Origin: Rhodococcoides fascians A44A
Lineage (GTDB): Bacteria > Actinomycetota > Actinomycetes > Mycobacteriales > Mycobacteriaceae
Direction of reading: 5' to 3'
Length of the DNA: 64,000 nt
Assembly (NCBI RefSeq): GCF_000760735.1
Contig: NZ_JMEX01000004.1
Span: 310,947 to 374,946, forward strand
This document shows positions 18,815-27,737 of this stretch, piece by piece. The translations under genes were made by a program, and so were the position numbers. Positions within the stretch are counted from its first letter, which is position 1, and each line of letters begins with the position of its first letter. A model generated the notes under the pieces. It was not told where the DNA came from, searched no databases, and saw only the letters and a list, made by a program, of their open reading frames with translations.

Positions 18815-20023
18815 TCAGGTCGCAATCGCCCTGACGACGGCGTCGGCGAGCAGGCGCCCACGGTCGGTCAGCACATAGCGTCCGTCCCCGAACGTCATGA
18901 GGCCGTCGGCAACCACCTGCGCTGCTGCACTGCGTTCCGTCTCGCTCAGCACATCGGCGGGAAGGCCGGTTCTCAACCGGATCTTCAACATCAGCTCTTC
19001 GAGGTGGCGATCGTCCGCCGTCAACCGTTCGCTGCCCGCGATCGGCAGAGCACCGGACGCCAGATCGTCCGCGTAGCGGGCCGGGTGCTTGACGTTCCAG
19101 AAGCGCGTGCCGCCGATGTGACTGTGCGCGCCTGGTCCGGCGCCCCACCAATCGCCGCCGTCCCAGTACCCGATGTTGTGCTTGCACTCCGCATCGGCGC
19201 CGGTCGCCCAGTTGGACACCTCGTACCAGTGCAGGCCGGCAGCGTCCAGCACCGCATCGATCCGCTCGTACCGGCCCGCGAGAACGTCGTCGTCGGGCAT
19301 CGGGAGTTCTCCGCGCCGGACCTTGCGAGCCATCGCGGTTCCGTCCTCGACGATCAGCGCGTACGCGGACACATGGTCGACGCCTGCGTCGAGCACCGCG
19401 GCCAACGACGCGTCGAGGTCCTCGTCCCTCTCCCCCGGCGTTCCGTAGATGAGGTCCAGATTCACATGCTCGAAGCCTGCCTCGCGCGCCTCCTTCGCAG
19501 CCGCCACCGCCCGGCCGGGCGTGTGCGTGCGATCGAGAACGGCCAGTACGTGCTGGGCGGCGGACTGCATGCCGAGCGAGACCCGGGTGAACCCAGCGGC
19601 ACGAAGATGCTCGAAGAACTGCGGCGACGTCGATTCCGGATTCGATTCCGTGGTGACCTCGCCTCCCTCGGTCAGGCCGAAGCTCGAGCGCACAGCGGCC
19701 AGCACGTCGGAAAGACCGGCTCCCCCGAGAAGAGAAGGCGTGCCGCCACCGACGAACACGGTGTCGGCCGTCGGAACGTGCCCGGAACGCGCGTCCATCA
19801 CGGCGGCCGCAGCGTCGAGCTCGCGCCGCAGGCCGTCCATCCAGGACTCCGGCGATGCGGATGTCCCCAGCTCACCGGCGGTGTACGTGTTGAAATCGCA
19901 GTACCCGCAGCGCGTCGCACAGAACGGGACGTGGACGTAGATTCCGAACGGCCGCTGTCCGATTCCGTCGAACGCCTCGTCGGGCAGGTCGAGTGGGACG
20001 GGCGGGGCAGCGAGCAGGTTCAC
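18815..20023 (-). CDS. hemW: Radical SAM heme chaperone HemW
   Basis: The 402-residue protein has the radical SAM cluster motif CATRCGYC at about residues 35-42 (FCATRCGYCDF). GGGTPSLL, ESNPES and the GMQSA segment are typical of the HemN/HemW group. The extended N-terminal cysteine motif of true oxygen-independent coproporphyrinogen oxidases is absent, so heme binding and transfer is the better call. The HNIGYWDGGDWWGAGPGAHS region is conserved in HemW. GTG at 20023 has GGAG close upstream. It diverges from the sulfur operon. Confidence 0.93.
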   Translation of the reverse strand: MNLLAAPPVPLDLPDEAFDGIGQRPFGIYVHVPFCATRCGYCDFNTYTAGELGTSASPESWMDGLRRELDAAAAVMDARSGHVPTADTVFVGGGTPSLLGGAGLSDVLAAVRSSFGLTEGGEVTTESNPESTSPQFFEHLRAAGFTRVSLGMQSAAQHVLAVLDRTHTPGRAVAAAKEAREAGFEHVNLDLIYGTPGERDEDLDASLAAVLDAGVDHVSAYALIVEDGTAMARKVRRGELPMPDDDVLAGRYERIDAVLDAAGLHWYEVSNWATGADAECKHNIGYWDGGDWWGAGPGAHSHIGGTRFWNVKHPARYADDLASGALPIAGSERLTADDRHLEELMLKIRLRTGLPADVLSETERSAAAQVVADGLMTFGDGRYVLTDRGRLLADAVVRAIAT

Positions 20024-20119
20024 CGCTCCAGTGTCCCAGAAGTCGAGCGCACCGAATCACCTCGCGGGCTCGCAGCCTCGTGTCGGGAGCGCGCCGCGAG
20101 TTTCCGGCCCTCTGCCTGC

Positions 20120-20147
20120 CTATTTACCGAAAATCGTGGGTAAATAG
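20120..20147. promoter_or_regulatory. Palindrome upstream of the sulfur-reduction operon
   Basis: CTATTTACC at 20120-20128 and its exact reverse complement at 20139-20147 are separated by 10 bp. It sits about 48-75 bp upstream of the predicted transcription start at 20195, and the intervening promoter has a -10 but no good -35. That placement fits an activator site for a sulfur-limitation regulator. It is locally AT-rich in an otherwise GC-rich region. Confidence 0.55.
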
Positions 20148-20181
20148 CCCTGCTGCGGTCGGACCAGCAGGAATGACGTGG

Positions 20182-20197
20182 CACAATGGTCGGCGTG
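20182..20197 (+). promoter_or_regulatory. Leaderless promoter for Cys-rich leader ORF
   Basis: CACAAT at 20182-20187 ends 7 bp before GTG at 20195, the spacing expected when transcription starts on the first base of the start codon. No ribosome-binding site precedes the GTG. No convincing -35 box is seen. Confidence 0.6.
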
Positions 20198-20290
20198 ACT
20201 GACTCCGGGATCCCGCTCGTGGCGCGTCGCCACGTCGATCTCAAGCGTGTGTGCAGTTCCTCGTGTCCTTGTTGTCGAGTCTGTAGCTGA
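20195..20290 (+). CDS. Cysteine-rich leader peptide (candidate attenuator of sirA operon)
   Basis: A 31-codon ORF starts with GTG and encodes a peptide ending in VCSSSCPCCRVCS, that is, five Cys in the last twelve residues, just before TGA. Polycysteine leaderless ORFs in front of sulfur genes, including the sirA locus, have been described in mycobacteria as cysteine-responsive attenuators. The same logic fits here: low Cys-tRNA stalls the ribosome and opens the downstream RNA. A 6-bp pairing, GTCGAG (20274-20279, within the Cys codons) with CTCGAC (20307-20312), could be the switching element. The ORF ends 133 bp before sirA. Confidence 0.75.
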   Translation: MTDSGIPLVARRHVDLKRVCSSSCPCCRVCS

Positions 20291-20423
20291 GCTCTGCGCC
20301 GGCCTGCTCGACCGAACACCCACACTCGAAGTCAGAACGATCCGTCCGGATGCGCGTGCACGCGGCGAGAACAAGCCCTCTCCCCGCGGCGGCCCGGAAG
20401 CCGATAGATCCAGGAGCACACCG

Positions 20424-22157
20424 ATGTCGTCGACAACCGACGCGGCCACGTCCGCCGCTTCGTCCACGCCTGCGCGCGTCGCCCCCAGGGAGCGCACCGC
20501 CAGGCCGACCAAGCGCCGAGCCGAGGGCCAGTGGGCGCTCGGCTACCGCGAACCGCTCAACGCCAACGAGCAGTCCAAGAAGGACGACAACCCGCTGAAC
20601 GTCCGCGCCCGCATCGAGAACATCTACTCGAAGCAGGGTTTCGACAGCATCGACAAGGGCGACCTGCGCGGTCGGTTCCGCTGGTGGGGTCTCTACACCC
20701 AGCGCGAGCAAGGCTACGACGGCACGTTCACCGGTGACGAGAACATCGACCTGCTCGAAGCCAAGTACTTCATGATGCGCATCCGCTGCGACGCGGGCGC
20801 ACTGAACCTCGAACAGTTCCGCACGCTCGCCGGGATCTCCCAGGAATTCGCTCGCGACACCGCCGACCTGTCGGACCGCGAGAACGTCCAGTACCACTGG
20901 ATCGAGGTCGAGAACGTCCCCGAGATCTGGCGTCGCATCGAGGCAGTCGGCCTGAAGACCACCGAGGCGTGCGGCGACTGCCCGCGTGTCGTCCTCGGAT
21001 CCCCTCTCGCCGGCGAAGCCGTGGACGAGGTATTGGACCCGACGTCTGCCATCGACGAGATCGTCGAGCGCTACATCGGCAAGCCCGAGTACTCCAACCT
21101 CCCGCGCAAGTTCAAGACGGCCATCTCCGGCCTGCAGGACGTGGTGCACGAGATCAACGACTGCGCCTTCATCGGAGTCAACCACCCCGAGCACGGACCG
21201 GGACTGGACCTCTGGGTCGGCGGCGGACTGTCGACCAACCCCATGCTCGCCCAGCGCGTCGGCGTGTGGGTGCCGCTCGAGGACGTGCCGGACGTCTGGG
21301 AAGGCGTCGTCTCCATCTTCCGCGACTACGGATACCGCCGCCTGCGCACCAAAGCTCGCCTGAAGTTCCTGATCAAGGACTGGGGAATCGAGAAGTTCCG
21401 TCAGGTGCTCGAGGACGAATACCTGCACCGCAAGCTGATCGACGGCCCGGCGCCGGAAAAGCCTGCCCGCCCCCGCGACCACGTCGGCGTCCAGAAACTC
21501 AAGAACGGGCTCAACGCAGTCGGCGTCGCGCCGATCGCCGGCCGCATCTCCGGAACGATCATGGCCAAGGTCGCCGACGCAGCCGAGAAGGCCGGATCGG
21601 ATCGTCTGCGGTTCACTCCCTACCAGAAGCTGATCGTCCTCGACGTCCCCGACGACAAGCTCGAGCAGCTCATCTCGGACCTCGACGCACTCGGACTGCC
21701 TGCCCGGCCGTCGCACTGGCGCAAGAACCTGATGGCCTGCAGTGGAATCGAGTTCTGCAAGCTGTCCTTCGCTGAAACTCGTAAGCGCTCACAGGTTCTC
21801 GTTCCGGACCTCGAGGCTCGCCTCGAGGACATCAATGCCCAGCTCGACGTACCGGTCACGATCAACATCAACGGCTGCCCCAACTCGTGCGCGCGCTCCC
21901 AGATCGCCGACATCGGATTCAAGGGAATGCTCGTCGACGACGGTGCCGGGAATCAGGTCGAGGGATTCCAGGTTCACCTAGGAGGCAGTCTCGGTCTGGA
22001 CAGTGCGTTCGGCCGGAAGCTGCGCCAGCACAAGGTGAACAGCACCGAACTCGGTGACTACATCGAGCGAGTGGTGCGGAATTTCGTGAAGCACAGAGGC
22101 GAAGGCGAGCGGTTCGCTCAGTGGGCCGTGCGAGCAGACGAGGCGGATTTGCGATGA
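20424..22157 (+). CDS. sirA: Ferredoxin-dependent assimilatory sulfite reductase
   Basis: The 577-residue enzyme reduces sulfite to sulfide with six electrons using siroheme and a [4Fe-4S] cluster. The cluster/siroheme cysteines are in CSGIEFCKLSF and in NGCPNSCAR near the C terminus. Duplicated ferredoxin-like halves (GRFRWWGLYTQREQ, and GRISGTIMAKVADA) are present. ATG at 20424 is preceded by CAGGAG. The long upstream in-frame extension is rejected because it crosses the leader region. It overlaps cysH (ATGA) and heads an operon with cysD, cysN and the siroheme chelatase gene. Confidence 0.95.
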   Translation: MSSTTDAATSAASSTPARVAPRERTARPTKRRAEGQWALGYREPLNANEQSKKDDNPLNVRARIENIYSKQGFDSIDKGDLRGRFRWWGLYTQREQGYDGTFTGDENIDLLEAKYFMMRIRCDAGALNLEQFRTLAGISQEFARDTADLSDRENVQYHWIEVENVPEIWRRIEAVGLKTTEACGDCPRVVLGSPLAGEAVDEVLDPTSAIDEIVERYIGKPEYSNLPRKFKTAISGLQDVVHEINDCAFIGVNHPEHGPGLDLWVGGGLSTNPMLAQRVGVWVPLEDVPDVWEGVVSIFRDYGYRRLRTKARLKFLIKDWGIEKFRQVLEDEYLHRKLIDGPAPEKPARPRDHVGVQKLKNGLNAVGVAPIAGRISGTIMAKVADAAEKAGSDRLRFTPYQKLIVLDVPDDKLEQLISDLDALGLPARPSHWRKNLMACSGIEFCKLSFAETRKRSQVLVPDLEARLEDINAQLDVPVTININGCPNSCARSQIADIGFKGMLVDDGAGNQVEGFQVHLGGSLGLDSAFGRKLRQHKVNSTELGDYIERVVRNFVKHRGEGERFAQWAVRADEADLR

Positions 22158-22864
22158 CTACCAGACTGGACCTGTCGGTCGATCAGCTGAAATCGATCGC
22201 CGAGCGCGGCGCGAGGGAGTTGGACGGCGCCAATGCCGTCGAGCTGCTCGAGTGGACCGAACGAGAGTTCGGCAACGACTACATCGTGGCGTCCAACATG
22301 CAGGACGCCGTTCTCGTTCACCTCGCCGCGCAGGTACACCCGAACGTCGACGTCTTGTTCCTCGACACCGGCTACCACTTCGCGGAAACCATCGGCACTC
22401 GTGACGCCGTCGAGGCCGTGTACGGCGTCAACGTCATCAATGCGCGTGCCGAACAGACCGTGGCGCAGCAGGATTCGACAGAAGGCAAAGACCTGTTCGC
22501 ACGCGAACCCAACCGATGCTGCGCACTGCGCAAGGTGGCTCCGCTACGCAAGGAACTCGCCAACTACAGCGCCTGGGTCACCGGTATCCGACGCGTGGAG
22601 GCACCTACCCGCGCCAACGCGCCCCTCGTCTCGTTCGACGATGCATTCGGCCTGGTGAAGATCAATCCGATCGCCGCGTGGTCCGATGACGACATGCAGC
22701 GCTACATCGACGAACACTCCATCCTCGTCAATCCACTCGTCGACGAGGGATATCCATCGATCGGGTGCGCGCCGTGCACCGTCAAACCTGCCCCCGGCGC
22801 CGATCCGCGTAGCGGTCGGTGGGCCGGCAAGGCCAAGACCGAATGTGGGTTGCACGCCTCATGA
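22154..22864 (+). CDS. cysH: Adenylylsulfate (APS) reductase
   Basis: The 236-residue enzyme reduces APS to sulfite and AMP. Cluster-binding cysteines are in RCCALRK and CAPC (GCAPCTVKP), which marks the [4Fe-4S] APS reductase type rather than the PAPS type. The catalytic Cys lies in the C-terminal ECGLHAS. The phosphosulfate-loop region is LFLDTGYHFAET. ATG at 22154 overlaps the sirA stop. The adjacent cysD-cysN and the lack of cysC fit a route that goes through APS only. Confidence 0.96.
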   Translation: MTTRLDLSVDQLKSIAERGARELDGANAVELLEWTEREFGNDYIVASNMQDAVLVHLAAQVHPNVDVLFLDTGYHFAETIGTRDAVEAVYGVNVINARAEQTVAQQDSTEGKDLFAREPNRCCALRKVAPLRKELANYSAWVTGIRRVEAPTRANAPLVSFDDAFGLVKINPIAAWSDDDMQRYIDEHSILVNPLVDEGYPSIGCAPCTVKPAPGADPRSGRWAGKAKTECGLHAS

Positions 22865-23796
22865 CCGTGAACACAGCAACGGATCGCCCCCGTGTCGACA
22901 GCGCGCGCTTCGACACTCTCGACGCACTCGAGTCCGAGGCAATCCACATCTTCCGCGAGGTCGCAGGGGAATTCGAACGCCCGGTGATTCTGTTCTCCGG
23001 CGGTAAGGACTCCACGGTCCTGCTGCACCTGGCGATCAAGGCCTTCTGGCCGGCGCCGCTGCCGTTCGCGCTCCTCCACGTGGACACCGGGCACAATCTG
23101 CAGGAGGTGCTGGACTTCCGCGACTACGTCGTCGCGAAGTACAACCTGCGCCTGCACGTCGCGAAGGTCGAGGACTACCTCGCCGACGGCCGCCTCACCG
23201 AGCGTCCCGACGGCATTCGCAACCCCTTGCAGACCGTTCCCCTGCTCGACGCCATCTCCGAGAACCGCTTCGACGCGGTCTTCGGCGGCGCACGTCGCGA
23301 CGAAGAGCGCGCTCGCGCGAAGGAACGGATCTTCTCGCTGCGCAACGCATTCGGCCAGTGGGACCCGAAGAAGCAGCGCCCCGAGTTGTGGAACCTCTAC
23401 AACGGCAAACACTCCCCCGGTGAGCAAGTGCGCGTCTTCCCCCTCAGCAACTTCACCGAACTCGACATCTGGCGCTACATAGCGCGGGACAACGTCGAAC
23501 TGGCGAGCATCTACTACGCCCATCAGCGCCCGGTCTACCAGCGCGACGGCATGTGGATGACCCCGGGCGTGTGGGGCGGTCCGACGGAAGCCGAAGAGCT
23601 GCAGACACTGTCGGTGCGCTACCGCACCGTGGGCGACGGATCCACCACGGGCGCCGTCCTGTCCGACGCCGCGGACAACGAGGCCATCCTCTCGGAGGTG
23701 GCCGCATCCCGCCTCACCGAACGTGGCGCCACCCGAGGCGACGACCGCGTCTCCGAGGCAGCCATGGAAGACCGCAAGCGCGAAGGATACTTCTGA
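22861..23796 (+). CDS. cysD: Sulfate adenylyltransferase small subunit
   Basis: This 311-residue subunit forms APS from ATP and sulfate together with CysN. The PP-loop motif is ILFSGGKDSTVLLHL, followed by LHVDTGHN and the FGGARRDEERARAKERIFS arginine-rich segment typical of CysD. The C terminus RKREGYF is the normal family end. ATG at 22861 overlaps the cysH stop (ATGA). In M. tuberculosis cysD is elsewhere in the genome, so its place here is a local rearrangement. Confidence 0.97.
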   Translation: MTVNTATDRPRVDSARFDTLDALESEAIHIFREVAGEFERPVILFSGGKDSTVLLHLAIKAFWPAPLPFALLHVDTGHNLQEVLDFRDYVVAKYNLRLHVAKVEDYLADGRLTERPDGIRNPLQTVPLLDAISENRFDAVFGGARRDEERARAKERIFSLRNAFGQWDPKKQRPELWNLYNGKHSPGEQVRVFPLSNFTELDIWRYIARDNVELASIYYAHQRPVYQRDGMWMTPGVWGGPTEAEELQTLSVRYRTVGDGSTTGAVLSDAADNEAILSEVAASRLTERGATRGDDRVSEAAMEDRKREGYF

Positions 23797-23798
23797 GC

Positions 23799-25103
23799 AT
23801 GTCCACATCTGGTTCGCAGCTTCTTCGCCTCGCCACCGCCGGTAGCGTCGACGACGGTAAATCGACACTCGTCGGACGGTTGCTGTACGACACGAAATCG
23901 GTGCTGGCAGACCAGATCGACGCCGTCACCCGGGCGTCGGTCGACCGTGGCCTGAGCACACCCGACCTGTCGCTACTGGTGGACGGCCTCCGAGCCGAAC
24001 GCGAGCAGGGCATCACGATCGACGTCGCGTACCGCTACTTCGCCACGCCTGCACGGTCTTTCGTGCTCGCCGACACTCCCGGCCATGTTCAGTACACACG
24101 CAACACGGTGTCCGGTGCGTCGACGGCGCAGTTGGTGATTCTGCTGGTCGACGCCCGCAAAGGTGTCATCACACAAACTCGTCGTCACGCTGCTGTTCTG
24201 GCGCTCCTCGGTGTGCCGAAGCTGGTTCTCGCGGTCAACAAGATCGACCTCGTCGAGGATCCGGCTCAGGTGTTCGCGGACATCTCGGCCGAGTTCAACT
24301 CGCTCACATCGTCACTCGGATGGGCGTCGGAGGACGTCGTCGAGATTCCGGTGTCCGCGCTGCACGGTGACAACGTCGCGGTCCGGTCGACCAACACTCC
24401 GTACTACGACGGCCCCACGCTCATAGAGCACCTCGAATCCGTTCCCGTCGACGCCGAGCCCCATCGCGTCGGCCTGCGGTTCCCGGTGCAGTACGTCATC
24501 CGTCCACGGACGGCCGACTTCCCCGATTACCGCGGTTACGCGGGCCAGGTCGCGGCAGGAGCCGTCACCCCCGGGGACGAGGTGGTCGTGTTGCCTTCCG
24601 GAACCCGTACCACCGTCGAGCGAATCGACACGGCCGACGGAGAACTCGATTCCGCACACGCAGGGCGCAGCGTCACGCTGATCCTCGCCGACGACGTCGA
24701 CGTCTCCCGAGGCGACACCATCGTCTCGCCGCAGGACGCTCCCGAGCCGATCGGCGAATTCGACGCCACCGTCTGCTGGCTCGCCGAGAAGCCCCTGCGT
24801 CCCGGTGCCCGCCTGCTGCTCAAGCACGGCACACGCACCACCCAGGCCATCGTCGGCACACTCGTCGAGAAGTTCGACGAGCAGAACCTCACGGCCGATC
24901 CTTCACCGGAATCGTTGGAGCTGAACGACATCGGACGCATCTCGGTGCGTGTCGCCGAGCCGATCGTCGCCGACGACTATGCCGTCAACCGGCACACGGG
25001 AAGCTTCCTGCTCATCGATCCCTCCGGCGGCAACACTCTTGCTGCCGGCCTCGTCGGCGACGCCCTGTCCGCGGTCGAGCTGGGGGAATCGGTACCGGCC
25101 TGA
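23799..25103 (+). CDS. cysN: Sulfate adenylyltransferase large (GTPase) subunit
   Basis: The 434-residue elongation-factor-like GTPase drives APS synthesis by CysD. G motifs are GSVDDGKSTL (G1), ADTPGHVQY (G3) and NKIDLV (G4); EQGITIDVAYRYF is the CysN switch. The protein stops after the beta-barrel domains (HTGSFLLIDPSGGNTLAAGL), so there is no fused APS kinase (CysC) as in mycobacterial CysNC. This matches the use of an APS reductase next door. ATG at 23799 lies 2 bp after the cysD stop codon. Confidence 0.96.
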   Translation: MSTSGSQLLRLATAGSVDDGKSTLVGRLLYDTKSVLADQIDAVTRASVDRGLSTPDLSLLVDGLRAEREQGITIDVAYRYFATPARSFVLADTPGHVQYTRNTVSGASTAQLVILLVDARKGVITQTRRHAAVLALLGVPKLVLAVNKIDLVEDPAQVFADISAEFNSLTSSLGWASEDVVEIPVSALHGDNVAVRSTNTPYYDGPTLIEHLESVPVDAEPHRVGLRFPVQYVIRPRTADFPDYRGYAGQVAAGAVTPGDEVVVLPSGTRTTVERIDTADGELDSAHAGRSVTLILADDVDVSRGDTIVSPQDAPEPIGEFDATVCWLAEKPLRPGARLLLKHGTRTTQAIVGTLVEKFDEQNLTADPSPESLELNDIGRISVRVAEPIVADDYAVNRHTGSFLLIDPSGGNTLAAGLVGDALSAVELGESVPA

Positions 25104-25104
25104 C

Positions 25105-25860
25105 ATGAGCGTCCTGATCGCCGTCGCCCACGGCAGTCGCGATCCGCGTTCCGCGGAAACCGTTGCTGCTGTGGTCGACGGCGTTCGACTTCGCCGTCCG
25201 GATCTGGACGTGCGGGTGGCGTATCTCGATCTGACCGAGCCTGCTGTCGGCACCGTCATCGGTGAGGTTGCGGCCGAGGGACATTCGTCCGCGGTCGTGG
25301 TTCCGCTCCTGCTCGGCAGCGCGTTCCATGCGCGCGTCGATCTTCCGGGCATACTCGACGCGGCGCGCGTCCGATACCCGTGGATGACGTTCACTCAGGC
25401 CGATGTACTCGGTGACGATTCGCGGCTGGTCGACGTGCTCCGCGCACGCGTACTGGGCACCGGCGTCGACCGTGACGACCCCGACGTCGCCGTTGCCGTC
25501 GCCGCCGTCGGATCCTCGGATTCGCTTGCAAATCGACGCACTCGCACGTTGGCGTCACGTCTTCTGGTCGGAACCGAATGGTCGGGTGCGCAGGTCTGCT
25601 TCGCGACCGGGGTCGAATCCCCGCCTGCCGACGCCGTCGCGCGGCTGACAGCGGCGGGGCCCCGCCGAGTCGTCGTAGCCCCGTGGTTTCTCGCGCCGGG
25701 CTTGCTCATCGACAGAGTGTTCGGTGCGTTCGACAACTCGGCCCTACGTGCCGATGTGCTCGGCGACCACCCGCTCGTCGCGGACGTGGTGTCGTCCAGG
25801 TTCGACGAGGCACCGCGATATCAACCGAGAATCGACGAGTCCTCCACCGTCCGCCGGTAG
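25105..25860 (+). CDS. Sirohydrochlorin chelatase (CbiX/SirB-like)
   Basis: The 251-residue chelatase inserts metal into sirohydrochlorin. The N-terminal motif VAHGSRDPRS contains the metal-binding His. The second half repeats the fold (VVVAPWFLAPGLLIDRV), as in two-domain CbiX/SirB. Being last in the sirA-cysH-cysD-cysN operon, it most likely makes siroheme for SirA; cobalt insertion is the alternative. It starts 1 bp after the cysN stop. Its 3' end overlaps the converging DUF1275 gene by 40 bp. Confidence 0.9.
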   Translation: MSVLIAVAHGSRDPRSAETVAAVVDGVRLRRPDLDVRVAYLDLTEPAVGTVIGEVAAEGHSSAVVVPLLLGSAFHARVDLPGILDAARVRYPWMTFTQADVLGDDSRLVDVLRARVLGTGVDRDDPDVAVAVAAVGSSDSLANRRTRTLASRLLVGTEWSGAQVCFATGVESPPADAVARLTAAGPRRVVVAPWFLAPGLLIDRVFGAFDNSALRADVLGDHPLVADVVSSRFDEAPRYQPRIDESSTVRR

Positions 25861-26501
25861 GTGTAGAGCGTGGTGACCGCGCAGACGACGGTGGCGGCGA
25901 TCAGCACCTGAGGGCCGGTGATGGCCAGGCTCATGATTCCGCCGACGAGAGCGCCGAGACTGAACGCTGCGTAGAGCAGGAAGTATTCGAGCCAGTCCTT
26001 GACCGATCCGCCGCTGATGTGACGCTCGATCCCCTGCCCCATCTTCACCAATGTTCCTGTGACGTAACTCAGCGGGATCGACACTTCACCATTCTTCACG
26101 AACGACGTGTTGAGCGCGCCCATTGCGAAGGAGATGAACAGGATCGGCACGAACTGCACCTGCGGAGCGCTCCATCCGCTCATCACGACGTCGACCACGG
26201 ATGCGATCGCCAACGCGATGGTGGTGAGTACGGTTGCGCCGTGTGGATGATCGCGCCAGACGTGGCGCCGACACAGCGACGCGATGACGACGCCTGCGAC
26301 GAACGTCAGGATCAGCAGAATCGCTGCAGCGGCCATGGCGTTCTCACCTCGGAAGAATCCGACCGCGCCGCGCTCGGTGTTTCCCGTCATGAACGTCACG
26401 AAGTATCCACCGGTGTTGGTGAACGCTGCGGCACCGACCAACCCGGCGAGGCCGGCGAGCACCCAGGACAGTCGGGCGTGAGAGCTGAACATTTCTCGCA
26501 T
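25821..26501 (-). CDS. DUF1275 (YoaK-type) membrane protein
   Basis: The 226-residue integral membrane protein has six hydrophobic segments, starting LSWVLAGLAGLVGAAAFTNT. The family motif TGGYFVTFMTGNTER is present near residue 30, along with NTSFVKNGEVSIPLSYVTGTLVKMGQ. Family members are thought to be transporters or permease-like proteins, but none has a firm substrate. ATG at 26501. It lies between the sulfate-reduction operon and the sulfate-transport operon, which may or may not reflect a role in sulfur metabolism. Confidence 0.88.
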   Translation of the reverse strand: MREMFSSHARLSWVLAGLAGLVGAAAFTNTGGYFVTFMTGNTERGAVGFFRGENAMAAAAILLILTFVAGVVIASLCRRHVWRDHPHGATVLTTIALAIASVVDVVMSGWSAPQVQFVPILFISFAMGALNTSFVKNGEVSIPLSYVTGTLVKMGQGIERHISGGSVKDWLEYFLLYAAFSLGALVGGIMSLAITGPQVLIAATVVCAVTTLYTYRRTVEDSSILG

Positions 26502-26669
26502 GTACCCCGACGGTAGCGGGGCCTATCCCGAGGTTCCCGGTGGAATTCGTCACGGTGGGCGTAGCGGTGCGACCACGTCACGTGGAGATGCGATTATCAC
26601 GGACTGCCGTTACAGTCCCGGCGCGCGTGCGCCGGGACCGTGACGCCATGGAGCCGAAATCCGTTGCTG

Positions 26670-27737
26670 CTAGCTGGAAGTGGCACTCTCCAGCGGATCC
26701 GTCTGCACGGCATCACCCGTCGGCGCGATCTCCGGGATCCTCGTCGCTCTGGCGTACACGGTTTCGCCGGGGTTCAGCTGCAGCGCTTCACTGTCGCCGC
26801 GGGTGATCTGCGCCGCGAACAATTCTCCGGTGGCCGCGTTCTGGAGTTCGACCTTCACCTCGAACCCGAGATGCACGACACGCTGGACGACGGCGCGCGT
26901 GACGCCTGCGGATTCGGCGGTCCCGTTCTCCTGAGCGAGAGCCAGCGACGGGTCTCGGCCGACCCGGATGTCGTGCGGGCGAACCAGTTGACCGTTGAGC
27001 TTGGCAACCTGCCCGAGGAACGACATGACGAAATCGTTGCCCGGACGGTCGTAGAGATCCTCGGGCGAACCGACCTGTTCTATGCGCCCCTTGTTGAGAA
27101 CGGCGATCCGGTCGGCGACGTCGAGCGCCTCTTCCTGATCGTGCGTCACCAGGACGGTGGTGACGTGCACTTCGTCGTGCAGCCGCCGCAGCCACGTGCG
27201 CAGGTCCTCACGGACCTTCGCGTCGAGTGCACCGAAAGGCTCGTCGAGAAGCAGGACCTGAGGGTCGACGGCAAGGGCCCGTGCCAATGCCATGCGCTGG
27301 CGTTGACCACCGGACAGCTGTGCAGGGAATCGAGTCTGGAAACCCGCCAGTCCGACGATCTCGAGCAAGTCGTCGACCTTGCGTTTGATCTCGTCCTTGG
27401 GACGCTTCCTGATCTTCAGACCGAACGCGACGTTGTCCCGGACGCTGAGGTGCTTGAACGCGGCGTAGTGCTGGAAGACGAACCCGATCTCGCGCTTCTG
27501 GGGGCTGATCCACGTCACGTCCTGCCCACCGAGTACGACCTGGCCGGAGTCCAACTGTTCCAGACCGGCAATCGATCTCAGGAGCGTCGACTTGCCGGAA
27601 CCGCTCGGCCCGAGCAGCGCGGTCAACGAACCCTTGGGGATGTCGATGCTGACGTTGTCGAGGGCCGCGAAGTCGCCGTAGTGCTTGTTGGCACCGATGA
27701 CGGAGATCTCGATGTCGTCCGATTTCTGTACGGTCAT
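26670..27737 (-). CDS. cysA: Sulfate ABC transporter ATP-binding protein
   Basis: The 355-residue ATPase powers sulfate and thiosulfate import. It has Walker [11 protein letters not shown]-loop FVFQHYAAF, signature [15 protein letters not shown], Walker [13 protein letters not shown] and H-loop VTHDQEEAL. The C-terminal regulatory TOBE-like domain starts near [15 protein letters not shown] at 27737 shares a base with the cysW stop (TAATG). Last gene of the subI-cysT-cysW-cysA operon. Confidence 0.97.
   Translation of the reverse strand: MTVQKSDDIEISVIGANKHYGDFAALDNVSIDIPKGSLTALLGPSGSGKSTLLRSIAGLEQLDSGQVVLGGQDVTWISPQKREIGFVFQHYAAFKHLSVRDNVAFGLKIRKRPKDEIKRKVDDLLEIVGLAGFQTRFPAQLSGGQRQRMALARALAVDPQVLLLDEPFGALDAKVREDLRTWLRRLHDEVHVTTVLVTHDQEEALDVADRIAVLNKGRIEQVGSPEDLYDRPGNDFVMSFLGQVAKLNGQLVRPHDIRVGRDPSLALAQENGTAESAGVTRAVVQRVVHLGFEVKVELQNAATGELFAAQITRGDSEALQLNPGETVYARATRIPEIAPTGDAVQTDPLESATSS

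Noticed and set aside
18815-20023. Oxygen-independent coproporphyrinogen oxidase (HemN)
   Set aside because: The N-terminal extension and extra cysteine of HemN are absent; length and motifs fit HemW.
20241-21716. Minus-strand open frame of 491 codons over sirA
   Set aside because: Antisense to a clear sulfite reductase with intact siroheme motifs; the translation is Val/Asp/Glu-rich without motifs.
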